Below are positions 46,796 through 57,121 of a DNA stretch of 64,000 bases, piece after piece. Origin of the DNA: Dicyema japonicum (taxonomy: Eukaryota; Dicyemida; Rhombozoa; Dicyemidae). Numbering within the stretch: the first letter of the stretch is position 1; every line of letters begins with the position of its first letter. The notes under the pieces are model-generated. The model did not search any database. It saw nothing but the letters and a program-made list of their open reading frames with translations, and had not been told where the DNA came from. Where the stretch lies: contig RDEW01000077.1 of assembly GCA_011109175.1 (NCBI GenBank), positions 51,125-115,124 of the forward strand. Reading direction: 5' to 3'. The translations under genes and the position numbers were made by a program.

Positions 46796-47585
46796 ATAAT
46801 TCCGTTAAATTACCGCGATCGCCTTATGTCTTGGATAAATTACCGCGTTAATTAATTATTTGTTACTTTTAAAATTGTGTTATAAAAAATATTAATTTTG
46901 TCAATTTGATTAAATTTGAATAATTATGCCAATGAATGTTCGCTGTTGGAAAATCAAAGTTGAAGCGGCGGAAGTACGATGACTTTCCCGTTATGTAAAA
47001 TTTTTCCCGGAAACCTCTGGGAACCTCATACTACGATTTTTCGAAAAACTCGGAAAACTTATCTCATCCCGCTCTGCGAACCTTCGAGAACGATGCTGTG
47101 ATCTAACAAATTTCTTTCGCAAGACCAGATTCTGCATTTGCCTTCGATTGCTGCGATCCTCCAATTCTGATTTTGCTTCGATTTTGTTTATATTAAACGC
47201 AAAAAAACCTTAAAGTTATTCAAGTTTAAGGGCAGAAAGTAGGGTAATGACATGTTCTTGTTAATATTGGTTTGTTCTCTCGTAAAATTTCCATTGGTCT
47301 GAACACCAAACACTTACTCACACAATTTAAAGACTTCCAGAATCTCATTTTACATTTGACCTTATTAGAATTTCAGTGGAGTTTTAATTCCAACACTTTT
47401 AACCAGCTGATGCCTACGACAGGTTCAAATACTGTTGTTGCTAGTGATCAAGTAAACTATGATTCTATTCAAATAAATCAGCGTGCACTGAGTCTAATGG
47501 ATGCCTCTTTATGCAGGAATCGTCTAACCTGGACAGGGAAACGGAAAAATTAAAATCTATTTGTTCAAGAGTATAATTTGTCTAA
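46796..47585. other. Spacer, no recognised gene
   Basis: A 93-codon plus frame at 47272-47553 (LLTQFKDFQNLILHLTLLEF..) has no family signature. The rest is unassigned. Confidence 0.3.
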
Positions 47586-47590
47586 TATTA

Positions 47591-47626
47591 TGTCACGGCC
47601 CGTACGTGGTATCTGCCCACACATAG
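47591..47626 (+). repeat. Left terminal inverted repeat, outer element
   Basis: tgtcacggcccgtacgtggt then atctgcccacacatag. Pairs with 52751-52786. Confidence 0.9.
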
Positions 47627-47724
47627 TCAATGATTTTAATTATTTAAAAAAATAATTATATATTTTTGTTCATTATTTGATAAGGATTACTTTATTTAAC
47701 CAACAATAAAAAGTTAATATTTAA

Positions 47725-49397
47725 TAATCAACAACCTTCCTCGCCTGCCTGTTCGCCAGCCTCCTCAGGCAGGTTCGATTCTGGTTGCTGAAACAACTCC
47801 GAGAGCGCCTTGTAAAATTGAACCCTCTGCCCATAAGGCAACTCCGGGCTCTGCCTCCTATACTCTAGTGTCAGGCTCTCTAGAGTCCGCTTTAATACAG
47901 TGGACTGTAGATAGGCCTGGAGCTTCCTATCTACCCCCAACTGCTTCAGATAACCCTTGTGGTACTTTGTTGCAATTCCTTCCCACGTCATTACTATTGG
48001 AATAACGAGGACCTTGCAACCAAGCATCTGCCCCATCTCGTTTGCAAGCAAGTCATACTTTCTTTTTTTCTCCACCTCCACAGTCTGCAAACCTCTATGA
48101 TAAGGATTTGACCAGACTCCTTATTGTGTACCACAATGTACGGTTTATTGTGCTTGATTAGCACCGAGATACGGATAACACTGTCTACCTTAATTTGAAC
48201 TCTGGTGTTCTCTACTACAGATTGCATCTTATGAGTCCGCAACTTTCTGGTGTGGCGAATATCATACTTATTGCATAGTTGAAGATGAAGACTCCTTACT
48301 ACCTCGTTGTGCCTCCACACATAGTCGTGGCAGAGCATGGATCCACATCGAGTGGCTAAATGATCAACCGACATGCTCTTTGACTTACAATGGGGACATG
48401 TATTTGTTGATCGACCCCAAAAAATATTGCGGTCTTGCATATACGCGTACAGCGCCTCCGATCGAGGTGAGTTGTCACCGTATTTTAACCATATTGTCTA
48501 CGACTTAAGGTCGACATGTGGGTTGTCCAATGCTCTGAAGAGGACCTTATGAAGGCTTTTTAAGTTGATCTTTTCCATCAAATTATTATATTGTAATTCG
48601 ATCAACGCCTTCACATTTACTAGCCCACCATCATCAACATCATAATTAGCAGACAAAAAAGGTCTGATAGTGCCTAAATAAGTTGCCCGTGTTTTCTTGG
48701 TCGTTATTATGGCGTGCTTCCTAACAGACACACTTGACCCAACTATCAGGGTGTCATGCGTTCGCATTAGGATACATTCACTTAGTTGGACTACTTCACT
48801 CAGTCCACAGCCGAATTTATTACGGGGTAAATATAGTCTTTCCTTATTGGCTGCCAGCACATGGACATGGTTCTCTCTGAGTACTCCACGGATCATAACA
48901 TTCATCTCATCAATCTCTTTAGAAGCGAGACAGCATACTCATTAATGCTAGGAACAAATTCCTTCATTTAGAGAGGTCTTACACAATAACGCTTCTCTTT
49001 TACGGATGCCTTCAGTAATTTGTCGCTTTGTCTCAGGCATCATAAGGGACTTTGGAGTTTCGGTAACACCCAGATACTTATATCCTTCGTGTTCCTCTAG
49101 GACTCTCACTAACTCGCTACATGCTTGCGTGTTAGTCGCAGACTTTGAATAATTCAAATTTAGTCCTATAATCTCAAAGAATTCCCTGGCAGAGACCCCA
49201 TGGAGTAGAGCTCCTCGTGTTCGAGCATGCAGTTACAGTCATCGATAAAAAAAGGTGATTTGTACTGAAAAAAACTCTCACAATGAACTGGTATTTGCTC
49301 AAACCAGTCATTGAGGCGGCGACTCAATGGCTCCAAACAGAAACAAAGAGCAGCGGAGACATGCTATCCCCTGAAGGATCCCCTCTTGAGTTTTACC
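47725..49397 (-). pseudogene. REL-type non-LTR retrotransposon (R2/R4/NeSL-like), 5'-truncated
   Basis: From 49397 the minus strand reads RGILQG-DSMSPLLF, then FFIDDCNCMLEHEEL (degenerate catalytic site), then YKYLGVTETPKSLMMPETKR and NKFGCGLSEV. The REL region follows with CPHCKSKSMSVDHLATRCGS, WRHNEVVRSLHL, NKPYIVVHN and IIEV, then YLQSTVLKRTLESLTLEYRR and stop at 47725. Order and zinc C..C..H..C fit the REL clade; the active-site PD is PY here. Frameshifts lie at about 48090, 48470 and 49360. It probably inserted inside the outer transposon. Confidence 0.85.
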
Positions 49398-49975
49398 TCG
49401 CCTAAGGATTACAAATATATATTTTTTTTATTTTAAAATAATCACTTTTTTGAGTTTTTTGGAAAAAATAAAATTGAAGAATGGGTACAGTATTAAAATA
49501 CTTAGTTTTTAATATATAAATTGTTTTTTACTAATAATTAATTTGAATTATTTAAAATTATATAGCACGCTTTTGTCAACACACGACTGATTGTTTTTGT
49601 TGTTCGGTTGTTTCTTCACGATTTGAAAATAATTAAGGAATTGGTACTTTTGGCATTGTTCATTTGTTTAATTTTAGATCTAATATTCAAAAAAAATTTC
49701 ATTAATTCATTTTAGAGCCTTATTTCGTGAAGCATGTATTGCAAAAGTACCAAAGAATTTAAAAATTGACTTGTTCCTTTCAGATCTGGCAATATCCGAT
49801 AAGAGGCGTTATAAAAGGTTGCCAGTAGTTTTAAATTTGAAAACGATGTGCCATGTATAATTGCTCATTTGTAGGAAACAAATTATTAATTACGATTTTT
49901 TGCAAACGACGAACTAGAGCTAAAACGATTAACTATTGAGGTATATTCAATCATTAAGTTTTTAGTCTGAACACA
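49398..49975. other. AT-rich part of the outer element
   Basis: Near 49735-49855 short frames (SDKRRYKRLPVV) may be the decayed N-terminus of the integrase. Nothing firm. Confidence 0.3.
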
Positions 49976-50936
49976 ACGAATCCCACATGGGCAGGAACAG
50001 ACTTTTTTGTATTTTGAAAAAGCTTTACTACAATGTGACAAAGAATGAAGTTGGAGATATTGTAAAGCGGTGTCCATTTTGTGTGTCTAAGAGGCTTTTG
50101 GAAACAAAACCTCCGATAACATCAATTGTGGCAAAATAGTCACGCGACAGATTTATAGCCGATCTAATTGATTTGCACGTTATTCTGACAAAAACTGGGG
50201 TTATTCATGCGTATTTTTTTATTAATTTCTGTAGCTTTTGACAGTTGTTGACTGTTTCAGCAAATTTAAGATGGTCGATACTCTCTACTCCAAAAATTCA
50301 AAGGATGTAGTTGAAACTTTTCAAAAAAATTTTTATATATGGCCCTCGTTATTATTACACACGGAAAAGAAATTTAAAAATAATTTGATGACCGACATGT
50401 TAATGGAGTTACGGGTCCAAGTAAAGAGGTAAAATAGAAATTATAAATTTAGATTCAACCAATTAGTAAAAAATGGATTTCTCCCCACATCCGCTTTCCA
50501 GTGGAGAGTTTGGGAGTTATGTTCTTCATTTAAAAAAATTGTTTTTGATTACAACAATTCGAGACAACGAAACAAATTCCATTCTTCATATGCAATTCCG
50601 GAGGATTTGTCGAATTTTCTGTTTTATGAAGTGGATGAAGCAAGGGAAGAGGCACGAATATATACGCAGGTAGCAGCACAAAAGATGATTGAGAAAAGAA
50701 GATGGAGAAACGACGAAGAAACTTCAAAAGTTGGTGACAAGGTCCTTAAAATAGGAGATCATGGCAAAAATCCAGCTTATCGTACAATGGACACTGATCG
50801 AATGAGCTTGTACGATGAGCTTGACTGTACAATCTATGAAGTAACCAAAATTGAGGGATTTAATTCTTTTATCAACAACAATGAGGATGAAAAAATTCAC
50901 AGGTCACGAGCTAAAGTGATCGAAAACGCTAAATAA
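49976..50936 (+). pseudogene. Outer-element integrase gene (KRBA2/Ginger-like), decayed
   Basis: Zinc-binding end YYNVTKNEVGDIVKRCPFC, then DRFIADLIDL opening the integrase core. A frameshift follows, then SDKNWGYSC. A 24-base GT..AG intron (50211-50234) joins in frame to LLTVVDCFSKFKMVDTL and VVETFQKNF. The DNG.EF block is damaged (HTEKKFKNN). A second 24-base intron (50429-50452) precedes the remainder; a HPLSSGEFGSYVLH-like VER region and a 109-codon C-terminus with VGDKVLKIGDHG and HRSRAKVIEN follow. Stop near 50936. The loss of the second catalytic Asp and several indels make it inactive. Confidence 0.75.
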
Positions 50937-50973
50937 TTTAATTAATAAATTATGTTTAATAAATTACACTTTT

Positions 50974-51135
50974 GAGGGTTCAAAGGTTTAAGTTAGGGTT
51001 AGTGTTTATGGTTAATGTTTAGGGTTTTTAGTTAGGGTTAATGTTTAGGGTTAGTATTAACGATTTTTGGTAAAGTTAGTGTTTAGCGGTTTTGGTTAGG
51101 ATTTAGGGTTTTTGAATTAGTGTTTAGAGTTAAAC
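50974..51135 (+). repeat. Degenerate telomere-like repeat tract
   Basis: About 160 bases rich in TTAGGG/TTTAGGG variants: gttagggttagtg, gtttagggtttttagttagggt, taatgtttagggttagta, ttaggatttagggttttt. Just downstream of the integrase stop, inside the transposon. Far from a perfect array. Confidence 0.7.
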
Positions 51136-51385
51136 ATTCAGCTATATGGATTAAAGAACATTGCTTAAATTTAATATTTTTGTCTAGAGCTATGCTCTTG
51201 TTATTTTTATTTGTTATTTAAATAATTAGATTTTATCTATTTTATATTTTTTAAACAAAATAAATTTTTTTTAGCATGAGGATTACCATTGCTTTGTGAT
51301 ATTTGGTGGTTAATTTTTAATTTATCTCTCAATTTTTGCGTTCTACAGAATTTTTTATATAGAGGTCAACTTATTGGATATATTT

Positions 51386-51428
51386 TGTCACATGGGCGGC
51401 GCGTAACGCATGGGCAGCCTGTTACATT
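51386..51428 (+). repeat. Left terminal inverted repeat, inner element
   Basis: Pairs with 52658-52700; see element entry. Confidence 0.85.
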
Positions 51429-51466
51429 TTTTCGACCTTGAAAAGGTCTTTTGATTATCCGACATT

Positions 51467-51573
51467 ATTATTATTATTACCCCCAGGATCACTGGGTCAA
51501 AAAGAAAGAAATAAAAGTTCTCATCTAACTAAGTGATCCCAGACCGACAAAGGTGAGGATGAGTCCCTCTTTG
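51467..51573 (-). mobile_element. 5'-truncated non-LTR 3' end, nested third level
   Basis: Bounded by the 14-bp duplication GATTATCCGACATT (51453-51466 and 51574-51587). Minus strand carries gtcggtctgggatcacttag, gttagatgagaacttttatt and a TAATAATAAT tail at its left edge. The same 3' end recurs at 53715-53815. Confidence 0.93.
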
Positions 51574-51714
51574 GATTATCCGACATTTAATTTTATATAT
51601 CCGATTTATATCGTGATTTAATCCTGTTAAATTAGTTTTTTATTCATAAATGTTATGATTATAAAGATTTTATTTTTTTATAGCGGTAAACCTAGATTTC
51701 TAGCGTGATTTATA

Positions 51715-52438
51715 GCATGGAAGATTATTTTGTTGCAATGGCTTCTTACAAGGGTTTTGTGAAAGATTGCGTTGAATATCAAACTTTAAAAGATGCTTTG
51801 CATGATAAATTTCCCGAAAATCTTCCGAGGCACCGAAAATATAGGCTTGTAAAGAAGATAGAGAATTTTTCTATTATCAATGACAGGTATTGTAAATTTT
51901 CAATAATTTTAGACTGTATCTTAAATCAACTGATCCCAAGTTAATCATATCCCTCGATAATGAAACCGAAATGGAGCATGTTGCGAAATCGTTGCACGAG
52001 TTTTCACACGGAGGAGTCAATAAAATTGAGTATGAATGTCGACAAAGATACTTCACTGTAGAGAATGAGATTATCAGAAAAAGTCATTCGAAATTGTGAA
52101 GTCTGTAAATTTTCGCGTCCTTTAAAAGTTCGTGATTTTTTTATAATTGGAGATATAAATCACCATGTGTTTGCTTCTTCTCCAAATGAACGTTTTCAGG
52201 TAGATCTAATAGACCTGAAAAAATTTTCAACATTAAATGAAAATTTCAAATGGATTTTAACGGTCATTGACATATATAGTAGGCTGGTTTTTTTTTAATT
52301 TATAGATTCGCTTTTGTACGACCACTCTATAATAAGTCTGGTAAAGAAGTATGTGAAAACTTAAGATCTTTGTTCCGCCTGAATGGGCCATGTAAATTTC
52401 TTCAGTCGGACAATGGATCTGAATTTAAAAATCAATAA
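51715..52438 (+). pseudogene. Inner-element integrase gene (KRBA2/Ginger-like) with tiny introns
   Basis: MEDYFVAMASYKGFVKDCVE starts a 58-codon exon ending ..IINDR. A 26-base GT..AG intron (51887-51912) joins in frame to LYLKSTDPKLII, then EHVAKSLHEFSHGGVNKIEY and QRYFTVENEII. One extra base in an A run precedes VIRNCEVCKFSRP, giving the H..H..C..C zinc site. The core follows: RFQVDLIDLKKF, WILTVIDIYSR; a 23-base intron with GC in place of GT (52283-52305), then FAFVRPLYNKSGKEV, FRLNGPCKFLQSDNGSEFKN and TAA. Catalytic D..D are present; the third acidic residue and C-terminus are absent, so the gene is truncated. Confidence 0.78.
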
Positions 52439-52657
52439 ATAAGTATTATCCAGTTGCAGAAATAATTAATATTTTATCGAATAATCGCGTGGAGGTAGTT
52501 TTAAATAGTTTAATTTGATAGATAAAAAATTCGAAAGGAGAAATATCGGCTGTATTAATGAGTAGACTAAAAAAAGTTACTTAAATTTAATTTTTGTGGT
52601 TAATAAATCATTTATAAATTAATTGAAGTTAATTGAAGTTAATCTTGGTTCAAGGTT

Positions 52658-52700
52658 AATGTAACAGGCTGCCCATAGGTAACGCTTGGCCCATGTGACA
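52658..52700 (-). repeat. Right terminal inverted repeat, inner element
   Basis: Reverse complement begins tgtcacatgggccaagcgtt and ends gcagcctgttacatt. Confidence 0.85.
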
Positions 52701-52750
52701 TATTTAAGTTGATTCTGCTATAGAAGATTTTGTAATTTTACTAGCCTCCA

Positions 52751-52786
52751 CCATGTGTGGGCGGAGGCCACGTACGGGCCGTGACA
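52751..52786 (-). repeat. Right terminal inverted repeat, outer element
   Basis: Reverse complement begins tgtcacggcccgtacgtggc, then ctccgcccacacatgg. Three or four differences from the left end. Confidence 0.9.
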
Positions 52787-52791
52787 TATTA

Positions 52792-53499
52792 TAATTGGGG
52801 CAAACATTTTTTAACTAAAAAATTGAAAAAATTTAACTTTAAAAAGTTAAGTTTATTAACTTATAAACCAAATTTTTCAACCTTAAAATTAAAAAATTTA
52901 ACTTTACTTTTTTCTCAATTTGAACTTGTAAAATATAGATACGAACCAATAAAAGAAAACTTATTTTTTAAAGACTATTTATTGGAAATGGACATTACGT
53001 AATTTTCCAGATTTCGTGTACAAAAGTTTCTGTTTGTCCTCAAATATTTTGAAATGCGAATGACATTGATAATTTGTTAAGCGGAATGTCACATTTCAGA
53101 AGAGCCTTAGTCACCTTTTAATTCCAGTTTCCAATTTCAGATTCATTTAATTCTTGTTGGCTATGTGTTGTCAAGCGATTTCTCTATATCATCGAAAAAT
53201 CTTTACCAACGGAAATTTTGTTTATTTGACAACCTGCGAAGGTTAACAAAGTGCTTTTTAGAACTTCACTGTCGTTAAACATAACTTACAAAGTAACTAA
53301 CTAATGGTTATTATGTATTTGAAATTCTCCGAAATTCGTTCATAATTAATGTTGCTTTAGTCAGAGAAGACTTAGAAATACGTGCCATAAAAAACGTGTA
53401 AACTACATGCTGTTTAATATTTATTTAATAGTAAAATAATAATTTGTTTAAATAATTAAAAAAATAACCTTAAAAAAATTAACCTTAAAAAATTAACCT
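52792..53499. other. AT-rich spacer, nothing recognised
   Basis: A Lys/Leu/Phe-rich frame at 52800-53002 is low complexity. No family signature. Confidence 0.35.
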
Positions 53500-53697
53500 T
53501 TATTTTTTACGAGTGTCCACCATGTGCAATGGCACTACAAATGCCCAAACACTAAATTTCCTAAAATGAGAGATGTGAATACACAAAACAGGATTTTTTT
53601 CTGCCTCATCAATCCCTACAGTGCATTTGTTATACAGCGGCCCCTCACTGACTTTATTTAACACAAGATTAATTTTTACCATGAATTTCTTTACAAT
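53500..53697 (-). CDS. Possible exon of unknown gene
   Basis: The minus frame reads KKFMVKINLVLNKVSEGPLY, NKCTVGIDEAEKNPVLCIHI and FRKFSVWAFVVPLH. It looks protein-like and is interrupted at its 5' side by the insertion at 53708. No family recognised. Confidence 0.3.
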   Translation of the reverse strand: MVKKFMVKINLVLNKVSEGPLYNKCTVGIDEAEKNPVLCIHISHFRKFSVWAFVVPLHMVDTRKK

Positions 53698-53707
53698 GCA
53701 GCTTTCT

Positions 53708-53935
53708 TTTATATTATTACCTCCCAGGATCACTGGGTCAAAGAGAAAGAAATAAAAGTTCTCATCTAACTAAGTGATCCCAGACCGACAAAGGTGAGAA
53801 CGAGTCCGGCGGGGTCGAGAATCCTGAACAGCTCTTCTCATTGGACATGGTATCGGCTCAAAATTTTTGTATGATTGTAGATAATTCGATAGTATTTGGA
53901 ATAGAGGGCAGCTCGGTAGAATAGCCTCTTTTATA
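53708..53935 (-). mobile_element. 5'-truncated non-LTR 3' end with target duplication
   Basis: GCAGCTTTCT flanks both sides (53698-53707 and 53936-53945). Minus strand: STPPDS..P..VWDHLV-type codons, gggatcacttag, ttctttgacccagtgatcct and a TAATAATA tail at left. Same family as 51467-51573, but about 110 bases longer at its 5' side. Confidence 0.88.
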
Positions 53936-53945
53936 GCAGCTTTCT

Positions 53946-55249
53946 AATTTAGTTAAAGATGAAAACTAACTACCCTACTATATGTAGCATCAATGTCAAG
54001 TACTGTAGCGTTTATTTAATGTAACCGCAATGGACATTTAACTTAAAACAACCCGATAGGCTTCTTGTAGATACGTGATTAAATTACTGGCTATTTAACC
54101 TAGTTTTATGACGCAAAACATCGTCTTGATTCCTTTATGAGACAATAATGTTTTTTAAAGTTTTCTTGATAACCAGTGACTGAATATATGTTTTTTGTTG
54201 ATACCAACGAATGTGATGTTTATGTCCATCAAATAATCATCAAGGTGAAAGTAGTCAATTTGTCATAAAGAAATTATATATTTTATTTAATTTTTATTTA
54301 CATTTAAATTCAAAATTTTTACTTAAAATTGATTTACAGAAATCCAAAAAACTTGATAGGTTTCCGCCTAAAACTGCATGGTTTCTTCCCTCAGCTGGTA
54401 TTGGGCTGATTGTTAGCAATATAAGAAGGTTTCGCTTTTCCAGCGACCATGGAAACTGAATACATTTAATTATTTATTTGTTCTCTTTTTGTTTGAGTCA
54501 ATCTCCGAGTCTTCATAAAACTCGTCAATTTTTCAACTTGATTATACGCATAAGTGAAATCTTCTTCTTTGCTCACCAAAGAAGTTATTTTTAATACGCT
54601 TTTAGTATGCACATTCAATGGCTCAGCCAATGTGTTCAAAACATTACAAGAGGTAAAAGACTAATAAGTCCTCAGTTCCTCGAATAACAGCGAAAATCAC
54701 TAATAATGCGCCTAAAATGACCTCCTTAAAACTTAATCGTTTTTCGTACGTTTTAGGGAGAAGATTCACACATCCCACAATATCTAGGAAGAATAGTAAC
54801 TACCGATAATATGAGGACATACATTCTCATTCGTGCAGAAGAAAACTTTTAAAATATGACGGTTGAGCACAAGCGCGGGAAAAGCCCTGTTTTAAGTCAA
54901 CTAATCGACAAACAACCCGATCCTTATATAATTCTTTACCCGCTTAGCCCTAATCGCGCTTGAGACTTCAGGGAGTCGGGACTGTCACCAGGCGTGTTAT
55001 CCGATAGATTGGAACCAAAATCTCGTCATGCTAAGAGATCGGGAATGTCGTTGGTTCCATGGAGCCTCGGGATCATAATTGTTTGTGGAAATGCCCTCTG
55101 TCTATTGGAAAAACTAATCGTAGGGAACCAAAGAATGTTCTTCACTTTTTTATTGTGTATGAGTTTTTGTAGACAATTCTGTTTTGCAGTGAAGTTTTAA
55201 ATAAATAAAATCAACTTTTTCTCAAAAAGTATCAAAGGATTTACGTTAA
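53946..55249. other. Spacer, no recognised gene
   Basis: Short frames only (e.g. plus 54994-55200). A family-B-like scrap (ggaaactgaatacatttaat) lies at 54450-54475. Confidence 0.35.
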
Positions 55250-55395
55250 TGCCCTATAGCAGTCATACAACTTAAATCATTGAGGTCAGGCGTCTTCAAC
55301 TCCCATAATACTCCATATAGCAGCAGTCATAAAACTTAAATCATAAACACACGGCCAAGAGTGATAGGCGTGTCCAAATCCCGAATACTTCCATC
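55250..55395. repeat. Imperfect direct repeat, two units of ~70 bases
   Basis: tatagcagtcatacaacttaaatca..aggcgtc..ccataatactcc is repeated as tatagcagcagtcataaaac..ataggcgtgtcc..cgaatacttcc. Confidence 0.65.
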
Positions 55396-55423
55396 AGAGA
55401 TCTAACGGCTCTTTTTGGCAATT

Positions 55424-55690
55424 ATTATTAACCTCGGATAGCAGTAGACAACTATTTAAGTGTATTCAGTTTCTACGGTTACAAAAACAGATTCCTTCCA
55501 TACAGAACCAGCATAAGAGGTAAATTACGTTTATTCCTTTCAGTTGTCCAGTGAATGGGGGAGAGTATATGATCATTTTTCATGCCTTTCTGCCACTGGG
55601 CGCCACCTGAGACAGGCAGAGAGAAACGATAAACAGAGAAAAAAACAGAAATCTTAAATCAATTATCCACATATCGATACATGGCGCCAC
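55424..55690 (-). repeat. Family B repeat, minus strand
   Basis: ttattattaacctcggatag, ccatacagaaccagcataag, cagtgaatgggggagagtat and ccactgggcgccacctgaga. More diverged than 46540-46795. Confidence 0.7.
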
Positions 55691-55900
55691 GTGGCATTCG
55701 TAGCAAGGAAAAAATAAATCATTCGACCAAGCAAGTAGCTGTGTAGAACGCGAACGACATCACTAATCACAAAGCAATCTGGTCAGCAGCCTAATTAGCA
55801 GCACTGGCATTTTTTGTCATTTTATTTATTTACCATTTTTTACCATTAAGACAGATGAGTCAAAAAATCAATTATTATATTAATATTATTAATTTATTAT
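55691..55900. other. Spacer, nothing recognised
   Basis: Unassigned. Confidence 0.3.
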
Positions 55901-56330
55901 ATGTTTTAAGAGTTTCTCAAATTAACATTAAGATTTTGGTTTTGTTGAAGTTGATCATTTCAATCTCACTTTCAAGCATTTTCTCTCCTATTTTACCCAA
56001 ATCAACATAAACCATGTTTTGAGTTTATAAACTAATTCTTGCAATTCAGTCTCGGGAGATAAATAGTCTGCGGTCTGTTTAATCACTTCTTCTCCCATGT
56101 CATTTAAATTTAGATTCAATATTGAATGCAACGTTTTAGCAGATTCACTAATTTATTTGTCCGCCAGTTGGCTGAGTTGTAGTATTTTGAGAAGCGGACT
56201 TCGTTTGGCATATTCTCGATCTCCTATTCTGTCAGATAGAATCCGATGCCCGAATAAAGTTGGGGATTTCGTAGAGACCAATATAGTTGGAGACTTCTCT
56301 TCTTTCCTTTATTTGTTTTCCCATTCTGTT
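55901..56330 (-). CDS. Possible exon(s) of an unidentified gene
   Basis: The minus frame reads PTLFGHRILSDRIGDREYAK, RSPLLKILQLSQLADK, a TAA, then ISESAKTLHSILNLNLNDMG, EEVIKQTADYLSPETELQEL and VYKLKTWFMLIWV. The composition is protein-like and helical, and it follows the FAT-gene exons on the same strand, so it may be the same gene. Not assigned. Confidence 0.35.
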
Positions 56331-56441
56331 ATTTAGTATCAGAATGAACCCCCAATCATGCAGTATTTAAAATTATCTTCCAGGGTCTGGTAGATCTCCC
56401 TGCCTCTTTTCTTGGAAGTAAAGACAAGTACGGCTCGATTT

Positions 56442-56726
56442 TCATGTTTGCCTTATAAATTTCATCATGTATTCTAGTAATGAAAAATTCGTACTCTGGG
56501 TTGACATTCCACATGAATCAGAGTCATCGTGTGATCTTGAAGTGAAAATTGAGTTCCCACTAATGGCCATATTCACAATACAGTTAGGACGCGGAAGACC
56601 CCGGTAGAATTGGCTATGTTCACCATCGAGCTGTATGGATTTCCATCCAAGGGCACTATTTGGATTCCAATCTGTGTTTTGTTGATGAACAGTATACAAT
56701 TCTTTCTGCCACTGCAGTACTAACAT
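56442..56726 (-). CDS. Possible exon, unidentified
   Basis: A 94-codon frame reads WQKELYTVHQQNTDWNPNSA, then LDGEHSQFYRGLPRPNCIVN. No family recognised. Strand and position fit the gene above it. Confidence 0.25.
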   Translation of the reverse strand: MLVLQWQKELYTVHQQNTDWNPNSALGWKSIQLDGEHSQFYRGLPRPNCIVNMAISGNSIFTSRSHDDSDSCGMSTQSTNFSLLEYMMKFIRQT

Positions 56727-57024
56727 TCTGAATGGTTAATAGTGAAGACTACTTTTGCAGAAAAGTTTTAAGGGTACCTATTCCGTTTTGTGGCACATCA
56801 AAGTTTTTTTTTTATAATGACTGATAGGTGTGATTTAAAAACTCTCTTCGGAGAATTGTGGGGAGATTGTAAAGCACCTCGCCCATTTGCTCAGTGTGAA
56901 TATTATTGGAGTCACATGAGTTGAACATGTTTTCGTTGAGAATTTAATGGACAAGTCTTTTGTCTTCCCGCATTAAATTTATTTTAATAATTAAATAATA
57001 TTAGATTTGGGGTAATTTAGAGTT

Positions 57025-57113
57025 CGTGTGGGGTCGAGGGAGGAGCATCGTCCAAGTGCTGGGATTACGTGATTAGTTAGTTTGTGTAACCGTTGTCTCT
57101 GATGTTATTATTA
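57025..57113 (+). mobile_element. Retroelement tail insertion in the FAT-domain gene
   Basis: cgtgtggggtcgagggagga..ttagttagtttgtgtaaccg..gatgttattatta is bounded by TTAGAGTT (57017-57024, 57114-57121). Same tail family as 9450-9535. Part of the right duplication merges with the TTA tail. Confidence 0.75.
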
Positions 57114-57121
57114 TTAGAGTT

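Larger units (their letters stand above)
51386..52700. mobile_element. Inner integrase-bearing DNA transposon
   Basis: Left end TGTCACATGGGCGGCGCGTA, then ACGCATGGGCAGCCTGTTACATT, pairs over 43 bases (about 6 mismatches) with the right end at 52658-52700. Flanked by TATTT (51381-51385 and 52701-52705). It has the same TGTCAC start and 5-bp duplication as the outer element, but a different interior and its own integrase gene. Inserted inside the outer element 86 bases from its right end. Confidence 0.8.
47591..52786. mobile_element. Integrase-bearing DNA transposon (Ginger-like), outer element
   Basis: Left end TGTCACGGCCCGTACGTGG(t/c) and the right end read backwards match over about 36 bases, including GCCCACACAT. 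Both sides carry TATTA (47586-47590 and 52787-52791), a 5-bp target duplication. It contains an H2C2-type integrase gene (49980-50936). TGT-starting ends plus a retroviral-type integrase and 4-6-bp duplications are features of Ginger-like elements; the class name is inferred. It has been hit by at least two later insertions. Confidence 0.8.

Noticed and set aside
56097-56336. Plus-strand 79-codon frame
   Set aside because: The minus strand across the same bases reads a longer, more protein-like sequence; the plus frame has no signature.
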